From positions 1 to 37,026 of the forward strand of contig JABJGO010000052.1 in NCBI GenBank assembly GCA_018662225.1: a DNA stretch of 37,026 bases, in the 5' to 3' direction. Made by a program: the position numbers and the translations under genes. Below, in pieces: positions 23,160-30,683 of this stretch. Under the pieces are notes generated by a model. It was not told where the DNA came from, did not search any database, and worked only from the letters and a program-made list of their open reading frames with translations. Positions within the stretch are counted from its first letter, which is position 1, and each line of letters begins with the position of its first letter. The DNA comes from Rhodospirillales bacterium (GTDB lineage: Bacteria > Pseudomonadota > Alphaproteobacteria > Rhodospirillales > Casp-alpha2).

Positions 23160-24683
23160 ATGGCAAGACGCGGCTCACGGCGGGAAAAACAAGAACGTAG
23201 CGCCGGATTGGCACAGATGCCATTCCGCCCCCTTAAAAATCCCTATTCACCTATCGAAATTCTGTCGCAGGATCAGGTTGAGGCCATTCATCACGCCTCC
23301 TTGCGTATCTTGAAAGAAATCGGCATGCGTGTAACCGATCCGGACTCCCGGCGTCGGTTGAAAGCCATCGGTTGCGATGTGGTTGAGAGCACCGAGATGG
23401 TGAAATTCGATCCCGATTTGGTCATAGAACTGATCAAGGACCTACCATCGGAATACACGGCTTTGGCCCGAAACCGCGACAAGAACATGACCGTTGGTGG
23501 CAATAACATCATCTTTTCCACCGTTGTCGGCCCGTCGTTTGTCAGCGATCTGGATAAAGGGCGTCGACCCGGCACCTATGATGAGTTGTGTGATTTCATC
23601 AAAGTGGCGCATGGCCTGAATATCATCCACCAGGACGGTGGTGGCGGTTTCGAGCCGATGGACCTCCCCCCTGAAACCCGCCACATGGATATGATGTATG
23701 CCCAGATCACCCTGACCGACAAAGGCTGGCAGCCATGTTGGCTCAACAGCCGATCACGGGCCGAAGACGTTATTGAAATGACCTGCATCGCACTGGGGAT
23801 CAGCCGTGAAGAGCTTTCCAACACGCCAACCATTGCGGCTTGCGTAAACACCAATTCACCATTGTTACTGGATTCTGATCTGGCCGAAGGTCTGGTTGTG
23901 ATGGCCGAAGCCGGTCAACCCGTGGATATCACACCGTTCACCATGGCCGGTGCCATGAGCCCGGTTCCGCTGGCAGGAACCCTCGCCCAACAAAACGCCG
24001 AAGTCTTGGCCGGCTTCACACTGGTTCAGGCTGTACGCCGTGGCTGTCCCTGTGTTTATGGACACTTTGCCACCAATGTGGATATGAAAACCGGGTCACC
24101 CGCATTTGGGACACCGGAATACACCAAAACCACCTTGGCATCGGCCCAAATGGCGCGGTTCTATGGTGTGCCATTCCGGTCCAGCAACACCACCGCGTCC
24201 GCCGTCGCCGATGCACAGTCGGCATATGAGAGCGAGATGTCTATCTGGGGTACCGTAATGGGCCACACCAATCTGGTTCTGCATGCTGCTGGCTGGCTTG
24301 AAGGGGGGCTAACCGCATCATTTGAGAAATTGATTCTGGATGCCGAAATGCTTCAGTTGATTGCAAGCGTGTTGGAGCCCATCGAAGTGAACGAAAGTAC
24401 GTTGGCCTTCGAAGCTGTGAAAGAAGTTGGCCCCGGCGGACATTTCTTTGGCGCCGCCGATACATTGGAGCGGTACGAGACGGCCTTCTACGCACCGCTG
24501 GTATCCGATTGGCGGAACTTTGAGACCTGGGAGGAAGACGGATCAAAAACCGCCACGGAACGCGCCAACGGCATCTGGAAACAGCTGCTGGCTGATTACG
24601 AAAAACCGCCCATCGATCAGGCCATCGAAGAAGAATTGCAAGCCTACATGGCGAAACGAAAAGAAGATATCTCCGGGGCATGA
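23160..24683 (+). CDS. MttB-family methyltransferase without pyrrolysine (paralogue 2)
   Basis: A 507-residue paralogue of the protein at 17206, same superfamily and layout. Landmarks are LRILKEIGMRVTDPDSRRRL, YTALARNRDKNMTVGGNNI, FTMAGAMSPVPLAGTLAQQN, GHFATNVDMKTGSPAFGTPE, LHAAGWLEGGLTASFEKL and KEVGPGGHFFGAADTLERYE. There is no in-frame UAG, so it is a non-pyrrolysine homologue that probably demethylates a quaternary or tertiary amine onto a corrinoid protein encoded elsewhere. It has a basic N-terminus (MARRGSRREKQERS). The frame opens at 23112, but AAGGA lies eight bases before ATG 23160. It is followed after 32 bases by the GntR-type gene, forming an operon. The many differences from paralogue 1 suggest a different substrate. 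Confidence 0.9.
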   Translation: MARRGSRREKQERSAGLAQMPFRPLKNPYSPIEILSQDQVEAIHHASLRILKEIGMRVTDPDSRRRLKAIGCDVVESTEMVKFDPDLVIELIKDLPSEYTALARNRDKNMTVGGNNIIFSTVVGPSFVSDLDKGRRPGTYDELCDFIKVAHGLNIIHQDGGGGFEPMDLPPETRHMDMMYAQITLTDKGWQPCWLNSRSRAEDVIEMTCIALGISREELSNTPTIAACVNTNSPLLLDSDLAEGLVVMAEAGQPVDITPFTMAGAMSPVPLAGTLAQQNAEVLAGFTLVQAVRRGCPCVYGHFATNVDMKTGSPAFGTPEYTKTTLASAQMARFYGVPFRSSNTTASAVADAQSAYESEMSIWGTVMGHTNLVLHAAGWLEGGLTASFEKLILDAEMLQLIASVLEPIEVNESTLAFEAVKEVGPGGHFFGAADTLERYETAFYAPLVSDWRNFETWEEDGSKTATERANGIWKQLLADYEKPPIDQAIEEELQAYMAKRKEDISGA

Positions 24684-24715
24684 AGACCATACGACAGTAA
24701 GGTTGAGGAAAACTA

Positions 24716-25387
24716 GTGCGACACCGAAAAAACAGTAATTTAAAGCGCCTCGCGCAAACACCGCTCAGTGACCAGATTTACCAGAATCTGAAATGGTCAC
24801 TAACCATTGGCGAATACGAACCGGGTAGCGCGCTATCCATTCGCAAGGTCGCAAAAAAGATGGGTACCAGCGCCATGCCGGTGCGCGAAGCCCTGACCCG
24901 ACTGGCATCCGAACAGTTATTGCAATCGGCCACAAACCGGTCCTATCGGGTCGCTGATCTGGAGCCGAAACGGGTGGCTGATCAGTTCTTTGTGCGGGCT
25001 CGGTTGGAAGGCATCGCCACAATGCTGGCCACACCAAATATGACAAACGGTCAGATTGATCAGTTGGAAGAACTGGCCCGTCAGATGGTGGAAGATATCG
25101 AAAAAGATGACAACGAAAGTTACATTCTTCGGAACTGCAACTTCCACTTTGCAATATACGAGGCTGCCGGGAATGAAGAGCTTTTCTGGACCATTGAACG
25201 GCTATGGGCACAAACCGGACCATTCCTGGCGCATATAGTCCGCGATCAGGATATGCCTGAAGACTGGCAAACCCTGCACACCGAAATTGCGAAAGCCATC
25301 CGCGACCGTGACGCGGACCGCGCCGCCCAGTTGATGGAAAAAGACATCAGTTGGAGCACGCACACATTTAAGGAAATGGAACGCTAG
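24716..25387 (+). CDS. GntR-family transcriptional regulator (FCD subfamily)
   Basis: A 223-residue regulator. Residues 15-75 are a winged helix: LSDQIYQNLKWSLTIGEYEP, then the recognition region KVAKKMGTSAMPVREAL and EQLLQSATNRSYRVADL as the wing. The C-terminal all-helical domain is FCD type, including FFVRARLEGIATMLATPNM, NCNFHFAIYEAAGNEELFWT with a metal- or ligand-binding His, and HTEIAKAIRDRDADRAAQLM. FCD regulators bind small organic acids or amino acids and usually repress neighbouring catabolic genes. GTG 24716 has GAGGA about eight bases upstream. It is co-transcribed with mttB paralogue 2 and probably recognises the palindrome shared by 23012 and 27529; ligand unknown. Confidence 0.9.
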   Translation: MRHRKNSNLKRLAQTPLSDQIYQNLKWSLTIGEYEPGSALSIRKVAKKMGTSAMPVREALTRLASEQLLQSATNRSYRVADLEPKRVADQFFVRARLEGIATMLATPNMTNGQIDQLEELARQMVEDIEKDDNESYILRNCNFHFAIYEAAGNEELFWTIERLWAQTGPFLAHIVRDQDMPEDWQTLHTEIAKAIRDRDADRAAQLMEKDISWSTHTFKEMER

Positions 25388-25408
25388 ATACCTGCGCCTC
25401 AGCAGCAA

Positions 25409-26289
25409 TCAGTACAAGTATGACATGCCGAGGACAATATCGTGGGAATAGTGATGATCAGCGGTCACTGAATCACCGCCACTGAATGTTCCTGAGTCAA
25501 CTTCACCGAAATTGATGAACCTGTATCCCAGTTCACCAACCCATTCAGAAGAAAACGGGTACCGTGCACCGGCCTGAAAACTGTAGGCCAAATTATCCAC
25601 ATCGCTTTCAATCGTTTGGTCCGGATTATTGATATTGGGTGCGCGGGTGTATTCAGAATGATTCCTGGCCCAGCCGACGCCGAGGCCGACGTATGGTTCC
25701 CATTTTGAAGAAATATCGAAATCATAGAAACCCGACAACATGAGCGAGTGTGTGCTCAGATTGTTTTTGTAACCAATGTTTCCGAGGGCCGCATTCGGGC
25801 CAATTTCGATCGTATCAGAATCGTGCCGGAATCGATACGCATACTCCAGCTCGGCTCTGATTGGAATGCCATCGCTTTTCCAGCATATCCCACAAGAAAT
25901 CCAATGCCCATTGTGGCGTCAAAATCTTCGCCGTTTTCCTGAAATGTGTACCCACGCCCATTGTGGAGTTCTATGCCATCAAGATCGGCCACAGACAACG
26001 TCAACCGGCTCCCCACATAGTAACCGTCAGCAATACCCGTGTAAGAATCAACAGGTTCGGAAACCGGCTCTGTGACAGAGGTGGAAACAGGGGTCGAGGC
26101 ACTCACGCGCGTTGAGGATACAACTGGTGCCGCCACCGCCTGAGAATACTCAGGGTACAGATGGCTAAAGTCATACACCCCGGATCCGGCACTATGTGCA
26201 GGGTGCGTCAGGGCAAGTAATGCCGTGCATATCAATGCCGTACAGCCAAAGACACGCGCGTGCTTGCGGAAAGAAATCGGACTGATCAT
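25409..26289 (-). pseudogene. Outer-membrane beta-barrel protein, frameshifted
   Basis: Two frames read as one gene. The first (ATG 26289 to about 25860) starts with a signal peptide (KHARVFGCTALICTALLALT, cleaved near AHSA), a Pro/Ser/Val-rich linker and barrel strands GYYVGSRLTLSVADLDG and DATMGIGFLVGYAGKAMAF. It then loses sense. The continuation in the next frame is RAELEYAYRFRHDSDTIEIG, GYKNNLSTHSLMLSGFYDF, WEPYVGLGVGWARN, FQAGARYPFSSEWVGELGYR and a final aromatic HDIVLGMSYLY, a standard outer-membrane C-terminus. Restoring one base near 25858-25864 (within TTCCAATCAGAG on the minus strand) joins them into about 293 residues of OmpA/OmpX-like porin-family sequence. It is either a real inactivating or phase-variable indel or a sequencing error. 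It converges on the gntR gene and lies downstream of the hisC-like gene. Confidence 0.75.
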
Positions 26290-26376
26290 CGCCCAGGAGA
26301 CCCACTATTATGTTATTTCCGCTTAAAAGGCGCATGTTGCGTTCAGTAAGTCAACTGATGCTCGCCTCACACTACC

Positions 26377-27462
26377 TCAGGTCAAAAATTCACCGAGCAC
26401 CTGTATGGTTTTTTCCATCTCATCATCTCGACCAATGGTGAAGCGCAGCTTGTCGCCGAATGCATCCACCGCAAACTGGCGCGGGATGATGCCATTTTCG
26501 TTCAGGTACGTATTAACCTCAGCCGACGTTTTTCCACATTCTGGTGGGAACCTGACCAGTACGAAATTCGTCTGGCTGGGATAAACAATCAGTCCCATAC
26601 CACGAAGTGCTTCACTGAATTTCGTAATCCACATGGTGGTGTGTTTCAGGACGGCCTGCATGTGGTCGTTATCCAGAACCGATGCCAGACCGGCTTCCTG
26701 GGCCACCACATTGATGGGGAACGACGGCCCGATTTTGGTCAGCAAATCGGCAACCCAGGCCGGGCCGTAACACCAGCCCAGCCGCAGCCCTGCCATGCCG
26801 TAGACTTTGGAAAATGTGCGGGTGACGATAACGTTGTCGAATTGGTGGACCAGTGCGGTACCGGACTCGTAGTCATCAATCAGCGCAAACTCTTCGTAGG
26901 CGGCATCGATAATTAGTAAAACATTTTCCGGCAGACCCGCATGCAGGCGACGCATTTCAACCGCGCTCAGATGCGTGCCTGACGGGTTATCCGGGTTTGC
27001 CACCAAAACAATGCGCGTACGGTCTGTCACACAACCCAGGATCGCATCCACGTCATAGTGAAAGTCCTGATCCTCTGCCGCAACCGGTGTGGCGCCCGCC
27101 AGTTTGGCGTAAATGGGGAACTGCATATAGGCGTTCTTGCTGTGAATGAGTTCTTCACCCGGCCCAACAAAGGTATTGATGATACGTTGCAGCAATTCAT
27201 CCGACCCCGGTCCGAACACCATGCGGTCGGGCTCCAGCCCAAATTTATCACCAAGAGCCACGGCCAGACGATCGGTATCCACTTCCGGGTACAGGTGCGC
27301 ACCGGCAGCAGCGTCACGGGCGGCGTCAATGGCTTTGGGGCTCATACCCAGCGCTGATTCGTTGGATGACAGCTTAATCGGCTGATCAAACCCCGGCAGC
27401 TTGGAAATGCCGACCATATAGTATCCGATTTCCTTCAAGCCCGGCTTCGATTGGATCGTCAT
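26377..27462 (-). CDS. Histidinol-phosphate aminotransferase-like class I/II aminotransferase
   Basis: A 361-residue fold-type I aminotransferase of the HisC group. K219 in VTRTFSKVYGMAGLRLGW binds PLP. Other motifs are KLSSNESALGMSPKAIDAAR, VFGPGSDELLQRIINTFVGP, VANPDNPSGT, IIDAAYEEFAL and the C-terminal arginine in RFTIGRDDEMEKT. Family members transaminate histidinol phosphate, aromatic amino acids or, in arginine catabolism, arginine. It is not beside other his genes; instead it is divergent from a ThDP-dependent 2-oxoacid decarboxylase, which would act directly on its keto-acid product. A histidine biosynthesis role is therefore less likely than a catabolic one. The starts are 131 bases apart around the shared palindrome at 27529. 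Confidence 0.88.
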   Translation of the reverse strand: MTIQSKPGLKEIGYYMVGISKLPGFDQPIKLSSNESALGMSPKAIDAARDAAAGAHLYPEVDTDRLAVALGDKFGLEPDRMVFGPGSDELLQRIINTFVGPGEELIHSKNAYMQFPIYAKLAGATPVAAEDQDFHYDVDAILGCVTDRTRIVLVANPDNPSGTHLSAVEMRRLHAGLPENVLLIIDAAYEEFALIDDYESGTALVHQFDNVIVTRTFSKVYGMAGLRLGWCYGPAWVADLLTKIGPSFPINVVAQEAGLASVLDNDHMQAVLKHTTMWITKFSEALRGMGLIVYPSQTNFVLVRFPPECGKTSAEVNTYLNENGIIPRQFAVDAFGDKLRFTIGRDDEMEKTIQVLGEFLT

Positions 27463-27528
27463 ATACTTAGGTCCCTGAAGATGTGGAAACGAACCTTACG
27501 TTTAAGGCCGAAAATGGATCGGGTCAAG

Positions 27529-27540
27529 TGTGATCACAGT
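27529..27540. promoter_or_regulatory. Palindromic operator shared by the hisC-like and decarboxylase genes
   Basis: TGTGATCACA (27529-27538) is a perfect palindrome, and TGTGATCACAGT is identical to the element upstream of mttB2-gntR. It lies 67 bases before the hisC-like start and 53 bases before the decarboxylase start, the usual place for a shared repressor site. Binding by the GntR/FCD regulator is inferred. Confidence 0.5.
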
Positions 27541-27592
27541 TGTTGACGAAGCTATTTTGATCAGGCTAAGATCGGCGCTCATTAAGGGATAG

Positions 27593-29218
27593 ATGGAATC
27601 GGATAAAATCGACATGGCGACAAAAACATGCGGCGAAGCGTTAATGCACTTGCTCGAAGGATACGGCGTCACAACCGTCTTTGGCATTCCGGGCGAACAC
27701 ACGCTGGAGCTTTACCGGGGCATTGAGGGCAGTAACGTGCGGCATATCACCCCCCGCAACGAACAAGGTGCCAGCTTCATGGCCGATGGCTACGCCCGGG
27801 TGACGGGGCAGCCCGGTGTCTGCACCATTATTACCGGCCCCGGTGTAACCAATGCGGCTACTGGTATTGGACAGGCCTACGCCGATTCTATCCCCATGCT
27901 GGTGATCTCCAGCGCTAATGATTCAGCCTCGCTGGGCAAAGGATGGGGGCGCCTGCACGAAACAACGGATTTGTGTGCGATTACAGCCCCACTCACCGTG
28001 TTCAGCGCCATGGTTCATAACCCATCGGAAGTTCCCGAACTGGTGGCGCAGGCTTTTACGGTGTTCGGATCGCGCCGTCCGCGCCCGGTTCATATCGCCA
28101 TCCCTATTGATGTGATGGAAATGCCGGCCACCGGAGACTGGAGTGTCCGCACCATTCCTGACAAGCCTGTCCCCGGCAAGGCTGCTATTGAGGCGGCTGT
28201 CGATCTGCTCAGCGAAGCATCCCATCCGGTCATGATGGTGGGCGGTGGCGCGCAAGACGCAAGCGACGCGGTAACTGAGCTGGCAGAGTTGTTGAATGTG
28301 GCCGTGATCTCCTCCAATGCGGGCAAGGGTGTGGTATCAGACAAAAACCCCTTAAGCCTCACCGGCGGCGTGATCAGCCCCGCCGTGCATCAGTACCTGG
28401 GTCGGGCCGATGTGATCCTGGCAATTGGTACGGAAATCGCCGAGGCCGACAGCTTCATCTACGATCTGCCCGTAAACGGCAAGATGATCCGCGTGGACAT
28501 CGACCCTGCCCGGTTTAACGACCAGTACCCAGCCACTGTGGGCGTCCAAGGCGACGCGGGTGCAGCGGCAGAAATGATGATCGTGGCCCTGAAAGACCGT
28601 GGCTTTGATGGCAGTGCCAAGACCACACAGGCCGACGTGCGTCAGATAGCCGCCCAACAAGCGGCGGACTACACGCCCGTGGAAAATCAACACATTCGAG
28701 TGCTCAACCTGATGCGGGAGACCTTACCCGACGATGCCATAATGATGGGTGATATCGCCCAGCTGGTTTATACCGGCACCCCGGCCATGCCCACTTACCT
28801 GCCCCGCACATGGTTCTATCCGGCCGGTTTCGGCACGCTGGGTTGCGCACTGCCGGATGCCATTGGTGCCAAGATTGCCCTGCCAGATCGCGATGTGGTC
28901 GCCATGGTGGGCGATGGTGGTTTCATGTTCACCATTAATGAGCTGGCCACGGCGGTGGAAGAGGAACTGACCATCCCTATCATCCTGTGGAACAACGATG
29001 CTTATGCCATGATCAGAGACGGCATGCGCAAACGAAACATTCCCGAGATCGGCGTCACCCCGCGTGGGCCTGACTTCATAAAACTGGCTGAGGCTTTTGG
29101 TTGCGCGGGGACTGAAGCTACCAACGAGGCCGAATTCCGATCCGCGTTAAAAGAAGCCATGGCCCGTAAAGGCCCGACCATCATCATGGTCCGCGAAGAC
29201 GCCAACTGGCTTGTATAA
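27593..29218 (+). CDS. ThDP-dependent 2-oxoacid decarboxylase (AruI / acetolactate synthase-like)
   Basis: A 541-residue enzyme with the usual PYR, TPP-binding Rossmann-like and PP domains. The PYR domain carries the catalytic Glu57 in TPRNEQGASFMADGYAR; the PP domain has the ThDP/Mg motif GDGGFMFTINELATA ending in ILWNNDAY. TIITGPGVTNAATGIGQAYA and IPMLVISSANDSASLGKGWG followed by RLHETTDL resemble 5-guanidino-2-oxopentanoate decarboxylase (AruI), the second enzyme of the arginine transaminase pathway; acetolactate synthase-like relatives cannot be excluded. ATG 27593 or 27614 could start it. Pairing with a divergent aminotransferase supports an amino acid to keto acid to aldehyde route, perhaps for a guanidino compound. 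A bidirectional terminator follows. Confidence 0.87.
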   Translation: MESDKIDMATKTCGEALMHLLEGYGVTTVFGIPGEHTLELYRGIEGSNVRHITPRNEQGASFMADGYARVTGQPGVCTIITGPGVTNAATGIGQAYADSIPMLVISSANDSASLGKGWGRLHETTDLCAITAPLTVFSAMVHNPSEVPELVAQAFTVFGSRRPRPVHIAIPIDVMEMPATGDWSVRTIPDKPVPGKAAIEAAVDLLSEASHPVMMVGGGAQDASDAVTELAELLNVAVISSNAGKGVVSDKNPLSLTGGVISPAVHQYLGRADVILAIGTEIAEADSFIYDLPVNGKMIRVDIDPARFNDQYPATVGVQGDAGAAAEMMIVALKDRGFDGSAKTTQADVRQIAAQQAADYTPVENQHIRVLNLMRETLPDDAIMMGDIAQLVYTGTPAMPTYLPRTWFYPAGFGTLGCALPDAIGAKIALPDRDVVAMVGDGGFMFTINELATAVEEELTIPIILWNNDAYAMIRDGMRKRNIPEIGVTPRGPDFIKLAEAFGCAGTEATNEAEFRSALKEAMARKGPTIIMVREDANWLV

Positions 29219-29255
29219 AAAAACCGCCGTGCTGACTTAGGCAGCACGGCGGTTT
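29217..29255 (-). terminator. Bidirectional intrinsic terminator
   Basis: AAACCGCCGTGCTG (29221-29234) and CAGCACGGCGGTTT (29242-29255) form a perfect 14-bp stem around ACTTAGG. On the minus strand the stem is followed by seven U residues, making it a canonical terminator for tmm; in the plus direction it can also stop the decarboxylase transcript. The two genes converge on it. Confidence 0.9.
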
Positions 29256-29278
29256 GTCACTATGGATGCATCGGAACG

Positions 29279-30616
29279 CTAGGCTTTCAGATAGTCTTCC
29301 ATGGAATCATCCAAACAATCTTTCCACGGCGTGTGATGCGCCGGTGCAGCTTTGCCCGTCATCACAGACGTATGTGATAGATTTCGGAAGGTCATGATAT
29401 CTTTCTTCTTGTTCTTCTTCCATTCAAAGAAAGCCTCATTGGCACCATTGATATCGAAGCTGGGATAATCCGTTTCATCGATCAGCTCTTGCACGTAACC
29501 GCCCTGATACCGGATAGCATCGTAATCATCCTCACCCGCGTCTTCGCGGGCAATACGATCCACCACGTCTGCATCACGCGCAGCCTGATCAGGCACATCA
29601 ATTTTGCCCAGGATCACGTCGCGCACATACCAGGCTTGCGCATCAAACATATTGAATGTGTACCACTGATCCTGCATGCCCAGATAAGACAGCTTGGGGT
29701 TATCGGCCCACAGAACGCCTTTATACAAGTCTGCCGTCGCCAAACGGTTAGCGGTACGCAGCTTCAGACCTTCCTGCATGAACGGGAAGGAATGCACATA
29801 GCCTGTGCACATAATAACGGCGTCTATTTTCTTGCTGGTGCCATCCTTGAAGTAGGCTGTGTCTTCGTCCATTTTGGTCAGAAGCGGGACCTCTTCCCAA
29901 TTGTCCGGCCAGCCATACCCCATGGGGGCGGTACGGTGGGAAACGGTCACGGATTTGCAGCCATATTTCCAGCACTGTGAGCCAATATCTTCGGCTGAAT
30001 AAGAGGTGCCGATAATCAGGATATCTTTATCCTTGAATTCCAGCGCATCGCGGAAATCGTGGGCGTGCAACACGCGGCCACCGAATTTGTTGAAACCTTC
30101 AAAATGCGGCACGTTTGGTGCGGAGAAGTGCCCCGTTGCACAAACCACATAATCGAACTCTTCCGAATATTCCCGATCATTTGGAAGGTCCTGGACCGTT
30201 ACGGTGAACATGCCGGTATCATCGTTATATTCCACACGGCGAACAGCGGTCTCAAACCGGATCCACTTACGAATATCGGCTTTCTTCACCCGGCCCTCAA
30301 TGTAATCAAACAACACAGCACGCGGTGGGAAAGAGGCGAACTCTTTACCAAAGTGCTCATCGAATGTGTAATCAGCGAATTCCAAACCTTCTTTCGGACC
30401 ATTGGACCACAGATACCGGTACATGCTGCAATGCACGGGCTCACCATACTGGTCAACGCCGGTACGCCAGGTGTAGTTCCATAAACCACCCCAATCATCC
30501 TGCTTCTCGAAACAGACGATTTCAGGAATATCATCGCCTTTAGCGGCCGCGGACTGAAACGCCCGCATTTGTGCCAGGCCGGATGGGCCTGCACCCAAAA
30601 TTGCTACTCGTGTCAT
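29279..30616 (-). CDS. tmm: Trimethylamine monooxygenase
   Basis: A 445-residue flavin-containing monooxygenase almost collinear with characterised marine Tmm enzymes. FAD binds at GAGPSGLAQ (residues 8-16). NADPH binds at [17 protein letters not shown] (from 203). The FMO fingerprint is [11 protein letters not shown] (178-188). Tmm-specific stretches include [48 protein letters not shown] and [17 protein letters not shown]. It oxidises trimethylamine with NADPH and oxygen to TMAO; related small amines and sulfides may also be used. GGGAGGT lies six bases before the ATG. It is the second gene after tdm on the same strand, 67 bases away, and ends at a strong terminator. The product feeds Tdm. 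Confidence 0.96.
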   Translation of the reverse strand: MTRVAILGAGPSGLAQMRAFQSAAAKGDDIPEIVCFEKQDDWGGLWNYTWRTGVDQYGEPVHCSMYRYLWSNGPKEGLEFADYTFDEHFGKEFASFPPRAVLFDYIEGRVKKADIRKWIRFETAVRRVEYNDDTGMFTVTVQDLPNDREYSEEFDYVVCATGHFSAPNVPHFEGFNKFGGRVLHAHDFRDALEFKDKDILIIGTSYSAEDIGSQCWKYGCKSVTVSHRTAPMGYGWPDNWEEVPLLTKMDEDTAYFKDGTSKKIDAVIMCTGYVHSFPFMQEGLKLRTANRLATADLYKGVLWADNPKLSYLGMQDQWYTFNMFDAQAWYVRDVILGKIDVPDQAARDADVVDRIAREDAGEDDYDAIRYQGGYVQELIDETDYPSFDINGANEAFFEWKKNKKKDIMTFRNLSHTSVMTGKAAPAHHTPWKDCLDDSMEDYLKA

Positions 30617-30683
30617 TTAATACCTCCCTTTTGGATATTCCATAATTATTATGTGGTTAATTTGATCGTGAATCCCGTGCGGG

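Noticed and set aside
17206-24683. Pyrrolysine-containing MttB
   Set aside because: Both MttB-type frames are open to their normal C-termini without an internal UAG, and no pyl genes are seen.
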